Source: Terriglobia bacterium (GTDB lineage Bacteria; Acidobacteriota; Terriglobia; Bryobacterales; Bryobacteraceae). Taken from it: a stretch of DNA of 64,000 bases. The notes under the pieces are model-generated. The model saw nothing but the letters and a program-made list of their open reading frames with translations. It did no database searches and was not told where the DNA came from. Below are positions 53,286-61,609 of the stretch, piece by piece. Within the stretch, counting starts at the first letter, position 1. Each line of letters starts with the position of its first letter. The stretch covers positions 61,399 to 125,398 of the forward strand of contig JAJPHN010000013.1 in assembly GCA_021325235.1 (NCBI GenBank), given 5' to 3'. Made by a program: the position numbers and the translations under genes.

Positions 53286-54992
53286 ATGCGTTACGTTGCG
53301 CTTGCATCTGATTACGACGGAACTCTGGCGCACGACGGCCTCGTGCACGAGAGCACAATCGAGTACGTGGAGCGGTTGGTACATTCCGGTCGCAAGTTCA
53401 TTCTGGTGACGGGCCGCGAGTTGCCCGACTTGGAAGCCGTCTTTCATAGGTTGGATATTTGCGAACGAGTGGTAGCTGAGAACGGCGCCGTGCTCTATAA
53501 TCCGGCGAGCCGGGAGAAGCGAGTGCTCGCGCAACGGCCTCCCGACAGTCTCCTCGAGAGCCTCCGTAGGCGCGGCGTTTCGAACATGAGTGTCGGAGAC
53601 GTGATTGTCGCCACGTGGCATCCGCACGAACAGGAGGCAATTGAGGCTATCCGGGAATGCGGGCTGGAGCTGCAGATCGTCTTCAACAAAGAGGCGGTGA
53701 TGATTCTGCCGACCGGTGTCAACAAGATGACTGGCCTGTGCGCAGCGCTCGAAGATCTTAAACTCTCCCGGCATAATGTGGCCGGCGTTGGCGATGCGGA
53801 AAACGATCACGCTTTCCTTGACAGCTGTGAGTGCGCGGTAGCGGTCGCAAATGCAATCCCAGCACTGAAAGAAAAGGCGGACTGGGTCACTTCCAGTGCT
53901 CGCGGCGAAGGTGTAGCCGAACTGATTGACAGACTCATCAGTAACGACCTGTCGGATCTTAGCCGGAACCCCACCCGAGATTGCATTCTAATCGGGAAGT
54001 CCGCGGACGGTGTCCTGAACCAGCCCGTTTATGGCCGGAACATCCTACTCTGCGGGCAATCGGGAAGCGGCAAATCAACCGCCGTCACAGGCTTGCTCGA
54101 GCGTGTGATGGACAAGAAGTATCAAGTTTGCCTGATTGATCCCGAAGGCGACTACGAGAACCTCCCGGGCTGTCGAATCATCGGCGATGCGAAGCGTCCA
54201 CCCTCCATAGCTGACGTCATGCAGGCGATGGACACACCCGATGCTCAAGTTGTGGTGAACCTTGTCGCGCTGAGCGCTACCGACCGGCCGGCTTATTTCG
54301 CTTCGCTGATTAGCGAGGTGCAAAGTTTACGGCTGCGATCGGGCCGTCCCCATTGGCTTGTCGTGGACGAAGCCCATCATATTTTCCCTTCCGAGTGGGG
54401 GCCGGCTTCAACCGAGATGACCGACGAACTCTCGAACCTCATGCTCGTGACAGTACATCCCGAGCATGTCTCTCCAAACGCTCTCCGAAAGATAAACACA
54501 GTAATCGCAGTCGGCCATGCGCCAGACAAGCTCTTACAAGAGTTCGCACGAAGCTGCGGGGCAGATGCGCCCCCGGCTGTTCCAGGGGATCTCGAGCGCG
54601 GCCAGGCTTTCGTCTGGTTTGTGGACGGAAACCGCAATATGACCGTTAAGCTGGAGCCAGCTCGCCATGAGCACCTTCGGCACCGCCGCAAATATGCCGA
54701 AGGGCAGTTGGAGCCCGAGCGAGTCTTCCATTTCAGAGGACCCGAAGGCAAGCTGGATCTGCGCGCGCATAACCTGAATACGTTTTTGCAGATCGCTGAC
54801 GGGATTGATTCCGATACCTGGCTATTCCACCTCAAGCGCGGCGACTATTCGAATTGGCTACGGCATAGTTTGAAAGACGATGAACTGGCGGATCAGGTAG
54901 GACAAACCGAGCAAGACCAGTCGCTGCCCGACCGAGAAACCAGGGAGCGAATCAAGCAGGCCGTACTCGACAAATACACGGCGCCTGCATAA
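53286..54992 (+). CDS. HAD phosphatase fused to HerA/VirB4-like P-loop ATPase
   Basis: 568 residues in three parts. Residues 1-225 are a HAD-IIB (Cof-type) phosphatase: nucleophile Asp9 and Asp11 (DYDGT), Lys147 and GDAEND (169-174). Residues about 235-475 are a P-loop ATPase with Walker A GQSGSGKST (257-265), Walker B WLVVDEAHH (357-365), and IDPEGDYE as in HerA/VirB4-type translocases. Residues about 480-568 carry a third conserved-looking segment (WLFHLKRGDYSNWLRHSLKDDELADQV). The predicted soluble chain starts at ATG 53286. Substrate and role are unknown; the phosphatase and ATPase catalytic residues all look intact. Confidence 0.85.
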   Translation: MRYVALASDYDGTLAHDGLVHESTIEYVERLVHSGRKFILVTGRELPDLEAVFHRLDICERVVAENGAVLYNPASREKRVLAQRPPDSLLESLRRRGVSNMSVGDVIVATWHPHEQEAIEAIRECGLELQIVFNKEAVMILPTGVNKMTGLCAALEDLKLSRHNVAGVGDAENDHAFLDSCECAVAVANAIPALKEKADWVTSSARGEGVAELIDRLISNDLSDLSRNPTRDCILIGKSADGVLNQPVYGRNILLCGQSGSGKSTAVTGLLERVMDKKYQVCLIDPEGDYENLPGCRIIGDAKRPPSIADVMQAMDTPDAQVVVNLVALSATDRPAYFASLISEVQSLRLRSGRPHWLVVDEAHHIFPSEWGPASTEMTDELSNLMLVTVHPEHVSPNALRKINTVIAVGHAPDKLLQEFARSCGADAPPAVPGDLERGQAFVWFVDGNRNMTVKLEPARHEHLRHRRKYAEGQLEPERVFHFRGPEGKLDLRAHNLNTFLQIADGIDSDTWLFHLKRGDYSNWLRHSLKDDELADQVGQTEQDQSLPDRETRERIKQAVLDKYTAPA

Positions 54993-55259
54993 TTTGTTGC
55001 ATCCAAGTGGTTCCAGGCATCGAAGCCACGGGCCTGCCGAATGAGTGCAGAAAACTCATGGCTTGCTCCAGAGCGAGACATCTGGCGAGTGTCTACCGCG
55101 ACCGTTAGGGAGCATGATTCTCCTCCCCACCGTCGCTGGCCCGACCTTCGGTGTGTTCACGAAGACGTAATGCGAGACGGTTATTCTTGTTCGCGAGCGC
55201 GCCCTTCGAGGCTTAAGAGTCGAATCCACCTATCGGCGCAATCCAACGAGGTCTCAATT

Positions 55260-56336
55260 ATGAAAATTAAGACAGCAGCGCAATTGATCGCGCTTGCTTG
55301 CACTACTCTGATTTCCCAGAATGCACGCGCCGCTTCTTTCAGTTTTCAGCAGTTTGCTACCGGCACAACCGTTAGCGGCACGTCGCCGGATTCTGTTCAG
55401 TTTGGTGATGGCTCGGTGTGGATCGCTTATCAAAATGGGGCTGACTCGACAGGAGCAAGCGGCTCCAGCACAGTTGTCCGCTATTCTCCGACAGGAACAG
55501 TTATCAACACCTGGTCCATCAAGGGCAACGTGGACGGGTTGAGGATCGATCCCACTGGTCTCGTTTGGGCCCTACAGAACAATGACGGCAACTCTGCCTT
55601 AACCACGATCAATCCCCACACGAATGCAACGGCTGCGTACACGTACGGCAGTAGCTATACGAACGTGGCGAATCGCGGCTTTGATGATGTTGTATTTACC
55701 GGCGGGCAAGTCTTTCTTAGCGAGACGAATCCGGCAAGCGCTACGGATCCCGTCGTCGTGAAGTTAACGACCGGGCTGTCATCTCCATTGCAGATTCGCG
55801 GCATTCTCAATTCGACGTTCTCCGGAGCAAATCTCGCAACCGGAAAAGTCGGCTCTACCGCGATCACCGATTCCGATTCGCTGATTCTGACACCAAGCGG
55901 CGATCTCGCACTTACCGGGGAGGCAGATCAGGAAATTGCCTTTATCCACAACCCAGGGACTTCCAGCCAGACCGAAAGCTTCGTGGCGCTCAAGGGCACT
56001 GATGGCAAAACCATCAGCGGAGAGCCAGATGACACAGCCTACGCAACGGCAACGTCCGGCTATTTTTATATTGCAGATACCGGTGCCAATACCGTTTACA
56101 AGGTGTGGGCGACGGGCCTGACACCAGGCTCGGTTTATGTAGACGTCGGGAATGTGTTCGGAAGCCTGGATTTGAGCACAGGTGAAGTGACGCCGATCTG
56201 GAGCGGAGTGAGCCCGCACGGTGTGCAGTTCGTGGCCTCGGTTCCGGAACCGGCCTCATTTGCTTTCTTGTGTACGGGACTTTTGGTGGGCGCAGGACTC
56301 GTCGCCCGTCGGCGGCGCGCCCGATGCAGAGTCTAG
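55260..56336 (+). CDS. PEP-CTERM protein with beta-propeller-like repeats
   Basis: 358 residues from ATG 55260; an in-frame extension to 55041 has no signal peptide and is rejected. The signal peptide is about 1-25 (LIALACTTLISQNARAA). The body has repeated beta motifs (VWIAYQNGAD, LVWALQNNDGNSALTTINPHT, YFYIADTGANTVYKVWATG) resembling an NHL/YncE propeller. The C-terminus VPEPASFAFLCTGLLVGAGLVARRRRARCRV is a PEP-CTERM sorting signal. It is probably surface or extracellular-matrix located. No enzymatic motif is seen. Confidence 0.85.
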   Translation: MKIKTAAQLIALACTTLISQNARAASFSFQQFATGTTVSGTSPDSVQFGDGSVWIAYQNGADSTGASGSSTVVRYSPTGTVINTWSIKGNVDGLRIDPTGLVWALQNNDGNSALTTINPHTNATAAYTYGSSYTNVANRGFDDVVFTGGQVFLSETNPASATDPVVVKLTTGLSSPLQIRGILNSTFSGANLATGKVGSTAITDSDSLILTPSGDLALTGEADQEIAFIHNPGTSSQTESFVALKGTDGKTISGEPDDTAYATATSGYFYIADTGANTVYKVWATGLTPGSVYVDVGNVFGSLDLSTGEVTPIWSGVSPHGVQFVASVPEPASFAFLCTGLLVGAGLVARRRRARCRV

Positions 56337-56564
56337 CTTCTCGCGTCCATGGATGGAGCGTTCTGAGGGGCGCTCCGTTATCGCGCTTGGTGCTCTATCC
56401 GGCAATACGATTGCAACGGCGAGCCCACGAGTGCAAGCTGCTGTTCCTCGGAATCTGTGACGCCTGCCGGATCCTCAGTGATGCAGCTTGTTTGGCGACA
56501 CGGAAGAACACCAGACAGCTTTCGCGCAATCACGCGGCAAAGCCCTGTCCCGATCCGGGTGGAG

Positions 56565-59477
56565 CTATCCTTTTTTCGGCCGCGGTGCCCAGCGCAATCC
56601 GGCCGCAACCGTTGGCTGATAGTACTCGCGCTGGATCATGTATTGCGGGCTTCCCTGATAAAAGCCGAAAACGGCATTGTTCAGATTCAGCCCATATATA
56701 ACAAGTTGCAAGCCGTGACTTAGGGCGATACTGCCTTGCGCGTCGACCTGGAAATGCGAATAGAAATAGATGTCGCTGAGTGGCCCATTCACCCCTCCTG
56801 GCGTATCGTTTGTGTACTGGTAACCGTAAATGCTCGCTTGATTGTAGGAGAGTCCAACACGAACCGATAGCCGCCCTCTGTCATAGGTGGGGCTGATATT
56901 GAAAGCGTTCGGCGAGGTGCGAAGCAGATTCGGATGGTCCGACCGCCCCGGGATGCCGTTGGCCTGCGACGCCGTATACCCGTAGTTGGCCGACATGCCC
57001 AGGCCGCCTAAGAGGCCCGGTAATCGCGAGTAGTGCTGCAGGTAGTTAAACTCGAAGCCGCTAATCCAACCGGAACCGGCATTGATCGGCTCGGTCGCGA
57101 GATAATTACCGAGCGGGCCACCGGGCGGTTGATACCCGATCAACTGCTTGGTTGTCGAGATAATCGGATTCTGCAGGGATTTGTAGAAGAATCCTGCGGA
57201 CACGATGCCGAAGCTCGGCATGTAGTGTTCGAATAAGAGATCGAAATCGTCACCCGTCTCGGCTTTCAGATTGGGGTTGCCGAAACTGACGGAGTACCGA
57301 TTGGCACCATTGCCAGTGTCGGTCCAATTCAGCGGCTGAGCTAAATCCTGCGGATCCGGCCGCGACAACCCTCGCGCGTAAACCAGGCGCAGATAGTTAT
57401 TGGAACCCAGAGTGAAGCGCAGGGAGGCACTGGGCAGAAGGTTGTAATAGGAACCGCTGAAGGCATTCGGAGCGACGGTGGTGCAGGAGCCGGATGCGCA
57501 CGGGTAGGAACCGAAAGACAGGTTGCGCACGCTGTCAGTAGTCACTTCAGCCCGCAGACCGACAATAAATCGTAGTCGACTTGAAAGGTCGATCGTATTC
57601 ATCACATACCCGGCACTCACTCGTTCGAGGATCGTGAAATCGGAAGGGTCGGCGGCTTGCGTGCTGGAAGTCGTGAATTGGGCCGGGTTGGCATTTGCGA
57701 AGTTCAGAACATCGGTCAGGCCTGCGTTGTATCCAAGCGGGTAATTGCCGCCTAGATAGTAGTTGGAATTTTTCAGCCGGTTGGGGAATTGATTCAGCGG
57801 AATCGTGCCGGTCGGTGAATAATCCACAACGTACGTATCTGCGAATTTATTCACGTTGCGGAACTTGCCGCCGTACTCGATCACCGCGGATCGCGACCCG
57901 ATCTGATACCGCTTCGCACCGGAGCCGGCGACGCCGAGGTTCAACTGCGCCGAATGACCAAGATCGCGATTGATGTCGCTCAAGGTAAGGTTCGCCGGAT
58001 CGTACCCTTCGCTGTAGCAGGCCGACGTAAACTGCGGCAGATATATGTTTTTCGTTGCGGATGGACTGTATCGGCAGTTACTCGAGGCAAGACGATTGCT
58101 GAAACTCGCCGTCGAATAGGGCGAGTTGCCGTAGAACGAGCGCGAGGCCGATACTTCCCAGTTGTACCAGGTTGTTGCGAACAGATGCGAACCGCCGAGC
58201 ACGAGGCTGCCAACTCCGATATCGGGATTTCGCAGCTGTGTATTAAAAGACGGGGCGGCAGTGCAAGACGTAGTGGTAAAGCCCGCCGCATTGGTTGAGC
58301 AGCCTACGTTTGCGGGGTTGAGAACCTTAATTCCTGGAGTATTGTCCACCAGCGTGTAGGCCCAGCGATTTCCATAGTTCTTAAAGTCGGAATACAACCA
58401 ACGCAGGTAAATCGAAGAGCCATCCGCAATCCGATAATCCGCCGTTCCAGCCAAGCCCCAGCGCGATCGGAAGTATTCATACTCACGGATATCGGTTCCA
58501 TCCTTCCAGGGCAGCGTTGTCCCGTTCGCAAACATGGCGATGTCCGGAACGGGTTCGAGGTCGTCGATACCGCGGCCGTTCCAATCCCAAGAGCCGCCGA
58601 TCAGGAAGCCAAACTTTTTTTCGCGGCCAAATCTCTTACCCAGCGTGAACGTTTGTTCGGTAAGCGAGCGGCCATTGATGATTGACGTATACCCACCCAT
58701 GCTGCTGAGCGAGATGCTCGGCAAATCTTCAGCCATTTTCGTTACCAGGTTGACGGAGCCGCCGATCCCGTCGCCGTCCATGTTGGCCAGCAGTGTCTTG
58801 CTGACTTGAACCTCCTGAACGATGTCGGCTGGGATTGCATCGAACTTGATCTGCCGAACTCCGGGCTCGGGAGAGGGCAGATTAACTCCGTTCACGGTAG
58901 TGTTGGTCAGTCGCGGCTCTGTGCCACGAACCTGAACGTATTTGCCTTCGCCTTCGTCGCGCTCTAATGTAACGCTCGGGATCCGGCCGAGAGCATCGGC
59001 CATGTTCGCATTTGGGAGGCTACGTATCACCTCGGACGGAAGCACCTGCAGAATGTTGTCAGCCGATCGCTCCACATTGATCGCCTCTGCCTCGCCGCTG
59101 ATACGGCCCGCTGTTACAGCTACCGTTTGCGCCCGCTCGGCCAGTTGGAGCTTCGCGTCAGCTATCGACGTTTTCCCTGAGTCGACATCGATGCTTTCGG
59201 TCAGCGCACTGAACCCTACGTAGCGGAACGTCAGGTTATATTTACCGGGAGCCAGATCGTTGACTATGTACGTTCCGGCATCACTGGTTTTCGTGCTAAT
59301 CGCTTTTAAGTCCGGTCCGGTGATCGAGACTTCGGCTCCCCGCAGTACGGCGCCGGACTGGTCGGTCACCGTGCCAGAGAGAGCGCCCGTGTGAACGTCG
59401 GCGGCTGCAGCACCCGCTCCTATGCTGAGCGAGCAGAGAACCACAAATCGCAGAGCCAGGCGTATTTCAAAAGTCAT
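56565..59477 (-). CDS. TonB-dependent outer-membrane receptor
   Basis: 970 residues from ATG 59477. This start has AGGGGG spaced 6 nt upstream; ATGs at 59483, 59498 and 59501 are weaker. A signal peptide precedes a carboxypeptidase-like domain (TGALSGTVTDQSGAVLRGAEVSITG). A genuine plug follows (VLPSEVIRSLPNANMADALGRIPSVTLERDEGEG, YVQVRGTEPRLTNTTVNGV, AIPADIVQEVQVSKTL), then a barrel ending AAGLRWAPRPKKG. The plug is of the CirA/colicin-receptor-like group often linked to carbohydrate uptake. The C-terminus does not end in the usual Phe but in PKKG. It is the last chromosomal gene before the mobile segment. Confidence 0.9.
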   Translation of the reverse strand: MTFEIRLALRFVVLCSLSIGAGAAAADVHTGALSGTVTDQSGAVLRGAEVSITGPDLKAISTKTSDAGTYIVNDLAPGKYNLTFRYVGFSALTESIDVDSGKTSIADAKLQLAERAQTVAVTAGRISGEAEAINVERSADNILQVLPSEVIRSLPNANMADALGRIPSVTLERDEGEGKYVQVRGTEPRLTNTTVNGVNLPSPEPGVRQIKFDAIPADIVQEVQVSKTLLANMDGDGIGGSVNLVTKMAEDLPSISLSSMGGYTSIINGRSLTEQTFTLGKRFGREKKFGFLIGGSWDWNGRGIDDLEPVPDIAMFANGTTLPWKDGTDIREYEYFRSRWGLAGTADYRIADGSSIYLRWLYSDFKNYGNRWAYTLVDNTPGIKVLNPANVGCSTNAAGFTTTSCTAAPSFNTQLRNPDIGVGSLVLGGSHLFATTWYNWEVSASRSFYGNSPYSTASFSNRLASSNCRYSPSATKNIYLPQFTSACYSEGYDPANLTLSDINRDLGHSAQLNLGVAGSGAKRYQIGSRSAVIEYGGKFRNVNKFADTYVVDYSPTGTIPLNQFPNRLKNSNYYLGGNYPLGYNAGLTDVLNFANANPAQFTTSSTQAADPSDFTILERVSAGYVMNTIDLSSRLRFIVGLRAEVTTDSVRNLSFGSYPCASGSCTTVAPNAFSGSYYNLLPSASLRFTLGSNNYLRLVYARGLSRPDPQDLAQPLNWTDTGNGANRYSVSFGNPNLKAETGDDFDLLFEHYMPSFGIVSAGFFYKSLQNPIISTTKQLIGYQPPGGPLGNYLATEPINAGSGWISGFEFNYLQHYSRLPGLLGGLGMSANYGYTASQANGIPGRSDHPNLLRTSPNAFNISPTYDRGRLSVRVGLSYNQASIYGYQYTNDTPGGVNGPLSDIYFYSHFQVDAQGSIALSHGLQLVIYGLNLNNAVFGFYQGSPQYMIQREYYQPTVAAGLRWAPRPKKG

Positions 59478-59501
59478 GAACATCCCCCTGGTGGTCATCA
59501 C

Positions 59502-59894
59502 CAGATGCAGACTCTGCAGCAGGAAGACCAGCCGAAATATCCGATCAGCTAAAGCCTACTTAGTTTGGGTTAATACGCCATTGCGAATTGGTTACAGAAG
59601 TATCGGTACGGGTACGCTGTTGATGCCGTATGGCAGCCCGCCGCTGAGGTTCACCGCAACAAGGCGGGCGACACCGTTCCGGAAGCGGCAAGTCGACCCT
59701 TCTCCGTGTGGTTCCGGGGATCCGGGTGCTCAAGTCTTAGTTTTGGATGAGGGCGACTGGATTTGCAGGTTTGACTGCCGCGGGAGGTGAGGTCTATGAC
59801 CTCGCCGGCCTGGGTAGCAGCCTCGCTATTTGCCCGTTGAGGGGTATTGATGATGATGCGAGTTTGCTGTGCGGCGGGGTTGGTCGGGCTATTT
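59502..59894. other. Intergenic region left of the integrated element; no gene seen
   Basis: About 390 bp between the receptor start and the tRNA fragment. The short open frames on either strand show no family pattern. It should contain the receptor promoter on the minus strand, but I could not identify convincing -35/-10 boxes. Confidence 0.5.
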
Positions 59895-59939
59895 TGGAGC
59901 GGGAGACGGGATTCGAACCCGCGACATCAACCTTGGCAA
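59895..59939 (-). other. tRNA-Gly(GCC) 3' fragment, candidate attachment site
   Basis: On the minus strand this reads anticodon loop TTGCCAA, then the 3' anticodon stem, variable loop, a T arm (GCGGG-TTCGAAT-CCCGT), acceptor 3' half CTCCCGC, discriminator T and CCA. The 5' half (acceptor, D arm, 5' anticodon strand) is absent: the sequence right of 59939 cannot pair and has no D arm. A break inside the anticodon loop is the normal crossover position for tRNA-targeting integrases, so this is likely one junction of an integrated element lying to the right. Confidence 0.75.
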
Positions 59940-60101
59940 TATAGCCGTCCAATGAAAACAAAAGACTTATGCGTCATTGGCGGTGCGTTCTGGCAAAAAC
60001 GGCCATTCAGTTTCAATAAGTTAGCTCCGGGTCGCCGTTAGTGGAGTAAACGGAGTACGGCGGCTTAATACTCCAAGTTTACCCAAACGCTCAGCCTCTT
60101 G

Positions 60102-60137
60102 CCTCAATTAGCGCTGCAAGACAGCGCCAGATTGAGG
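60102..60137 (+). promoter_or_regulatory. Hairpin overlapping the rep Shine-Dalgarno sequence
   Basis: The arms CCTCAAT (60102-60108) and ATTGAGG (60131-60137) pair perfectly. An inner stem GCGCTG/CAGCGC (60111-60116, 60122-60127) closes a 5-nt loop, so 13 pairs with a small internal bulge. The GAGG at 60134-60137 is the only good ribosome-binding site for the TTG start at 60144 and is locked in the stem. Translational or copy-number control of rep is the natural inference. Confidence 0.6.
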
Positions 60138-60143
60138 TGAGGA

Positions 60144-61115
60144 TTGAACCATCAAAGATGCGAAGAGCCCCGTCCGTTCCGCCGGGGCGCTATGGAACGC
60201 GCCGGAGATATTCTCCGCCAGAATCACCGTGAGCTGGTCGTCTCGAAGAGGACTCTAGAGAAGGCAAAGGGAGTCGAGCTGGTTCGCATCAAACGTGAAC
60301 AGGCCAATCAGGCGCTCTGCTTCTGCTCACGGCCTTTCGTGCTCTGCGGGTTGCCGGTCCGCCGGCCACCACAGAACCAACTGGTCTACCAGCGCCGAAA
60401 CGGTCAATTTGTATTACAGATTACAGGACACCCGGACTATGGCCTCCCATTCGGCCAGGATCGTATTGTGCCGATCTTTCTGGCCACCTTGGCCGTACAG
60501 CAAAAGAGCCCGATTGTTCGCTTCCGAAGCGCCGGTGAGATGCTTGAAATCTTCGGGATGCACAAAGGTGGGAAAGAATACAGGCGATTGGTAAGCGCGT
60601 TCGAGCGAATTTTCGGCGCCACTATCTTCTTCGGCACCGACCAGATCCGCTCCACAGCAAGGCTCGTACAGCGCTCACGTTTCAACTTCCTGCGAGAGGC
60701 TCAGATCTGGTACAACCGGGAGCCGGATCAGCCGGTGCTCTCCGATGAATTCGAGAACGTTATCGTCCTGAGCGACGAGTTCTATCGAGAGATAACGGAG
60801 CATCCGATTCCGACCGATCTCGATGCCGTGCGGGTTCTTTCCGCATCGCCCGCCGTGCTGGACTTGTTTATGTGGCTTTCCTATCGTTGCTTCTCAGCCA
60901 GGGGCGAGGAGACGATTCCTTTGTCAGGTGGCCTTGGTTTGGCAGCCCAGCTCGGTAACGCGGAGTACGCCCGGCCTCGCAAATTCAGGGAGAAGTTGTC
61001 AGAGTGGTTGCGCGTCGTAAAAGCAATGTGGCCACAGTGTCCGGCTGCCATATCGCCGGATGGTCGAAGCCTGCTTGTCCGACCGGCTGCGGCGCTGACA
61101 GCGAGGAGCGCATAA
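60144..61115 (+). CDS. repA: RepA-family plasmid replication initiator
   Basis: 323 residues from TTG 60144 with GAGG 6 bases upstream; ATG 60192 is an alternative. Residues about 75-305 match the plasmid RepA_C pattern: GLPFGQDRIVPIFLATLAVQQ, VRFRSAGEMLEIFGM, GGKEYRRLVSAFERIFGATIFFGTD, then LDLFMWLSYRC. It should open the origin of a low-copy replicon by binding repeats. The TAA stop overlaps the start of the next gene by one base (TAATG). Iteron-like repeats downstream are candidate binding sites. Codon use is less GC-skewed than in flanking chromosomal genes, by eye. Confidence 0.87.
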   Translation: MNHQRCEEPRPFRRGAMERAGDILRQNHRELVVSKRTLEKAKGVELVRIKREQANQALCFCSRPFVLCGLPVRRPPQNQLVYQRRNGQFVLQITGHPDYGLPFGQDRIVPIFLATLAVQQKSPIVRFRSAGEMLEIFGMHKGGKEYRRLVSAFERIFGATIFFGTDQIRSTARLVQRSRFNFLREAQIWYNREPDQPVLSDEFENVIVLSDEFYREITEHPIPTDLDAVRVLSASPAVLDLFMWLSYRCFSARGEETIPLSGGLGLAAQLGNAEYARPRKFREKLSEWLRVVKAMWPQCPAAISPDGRSLLVRPAAALTARSA

Positions 61116-61609
61116 TGGCGTCTCCATCCTTTGCGCCCCAATCCGCACGCGAACGCCGATTATCCCTTGCGGAGATCGATGCGCTCGTGTCCGCTCGCCT
61201 CGGATCTACGCGAGGACTTGGCAATTCGCAGCCGGCTTGCTTCAATCGGCAGATCGCTATGTATCTCGCAGCGCGTGTTGGACGGTGGAGCACCACGATC
61301 ATTGGCCGTTTCTATGGTGGGAGGGATCACTCCACGGTCTGTTACGGCATACAGCGCATCGAGTCGCTGAGCGAGACTGATCCCGAAATCGATGCGCTGC
61401 TCGCCGATTTGAGACGGCGGCTGTGCAAGGATGGCGATAATTCGGGTGTCGAGATGCCTACCGCTCCCTTCAAGGCTGAACGGCTGGAACTGAGCGACAA
61501 CGAAATTGAAAGGATCGCCGCTGCTGTCGCCGAAAAAATCTGTGCGCTCTTTACCACAGAACTGAAAACAAGATTTCCACGGGACTTTAGGGGCGCTCTC
61601 GGAGAGTGA
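61115..61609 (+). CDS. Stand-alone DnaA domain IV-like DNA-binding protein
   Basis: 164 residues from ATG 61115. Residues about 15-103 match the C-terminal DNA-binding domain of DnaA: FNRQIAMYLAARVGRWSTTIIGRFYGGRDHSTVCYGIQRI, with the DnaA-box reading loop GGRDHST at 68-74, and ETDPEIDALLADLRRRL after it. The AAA+ and DnaB-interaction domains are absent. Residues 104-164 are a new tail whose end (RFPRDFRGALGE) is encoded by the first copy of the repeat. It likely binds the origin together with RepA or controls it. The stop overlaps the next start (TGATG). Confidence 0.85.
   Translation: MASPSFAPQSARERRLSLAEIDALVSARLGSTRGLGNSQPACFNRQIAMYLAARVGRWSTTIIGRFYGGRDHSTVCYGIQRIESLSETDPEIDALLADLRRRLCKDGDNSGVEMPTAPFKAERLELSDNEIERIAAAVAEKICALFTTELKTRFPRDFRGALGE
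61570..61594 (+). repeat. Replicon repeat copy 1 (core CGGGACTTTAGGGGC)
   Basis: A 25-bp sequence identical to the copy at 62666-62690. Over a shifted 24-bp window (61578-61601) it is identical to the copy at 63466-63489. It lies inside the 3' end of the DnaA-like gene and encodes RFPRDFRG there. Each copy keeps the core CGGGACTTTAGGGGC. Confidence 0.9.

Noticed and set aside
56355..56376. GGAGCG/CGCTCC hairpin after the second PEP-CTERM gene
   Set aside because: Short stem and no T-tract; not enough for a terminator call. The rest of the 228-bp gap shows nothing.
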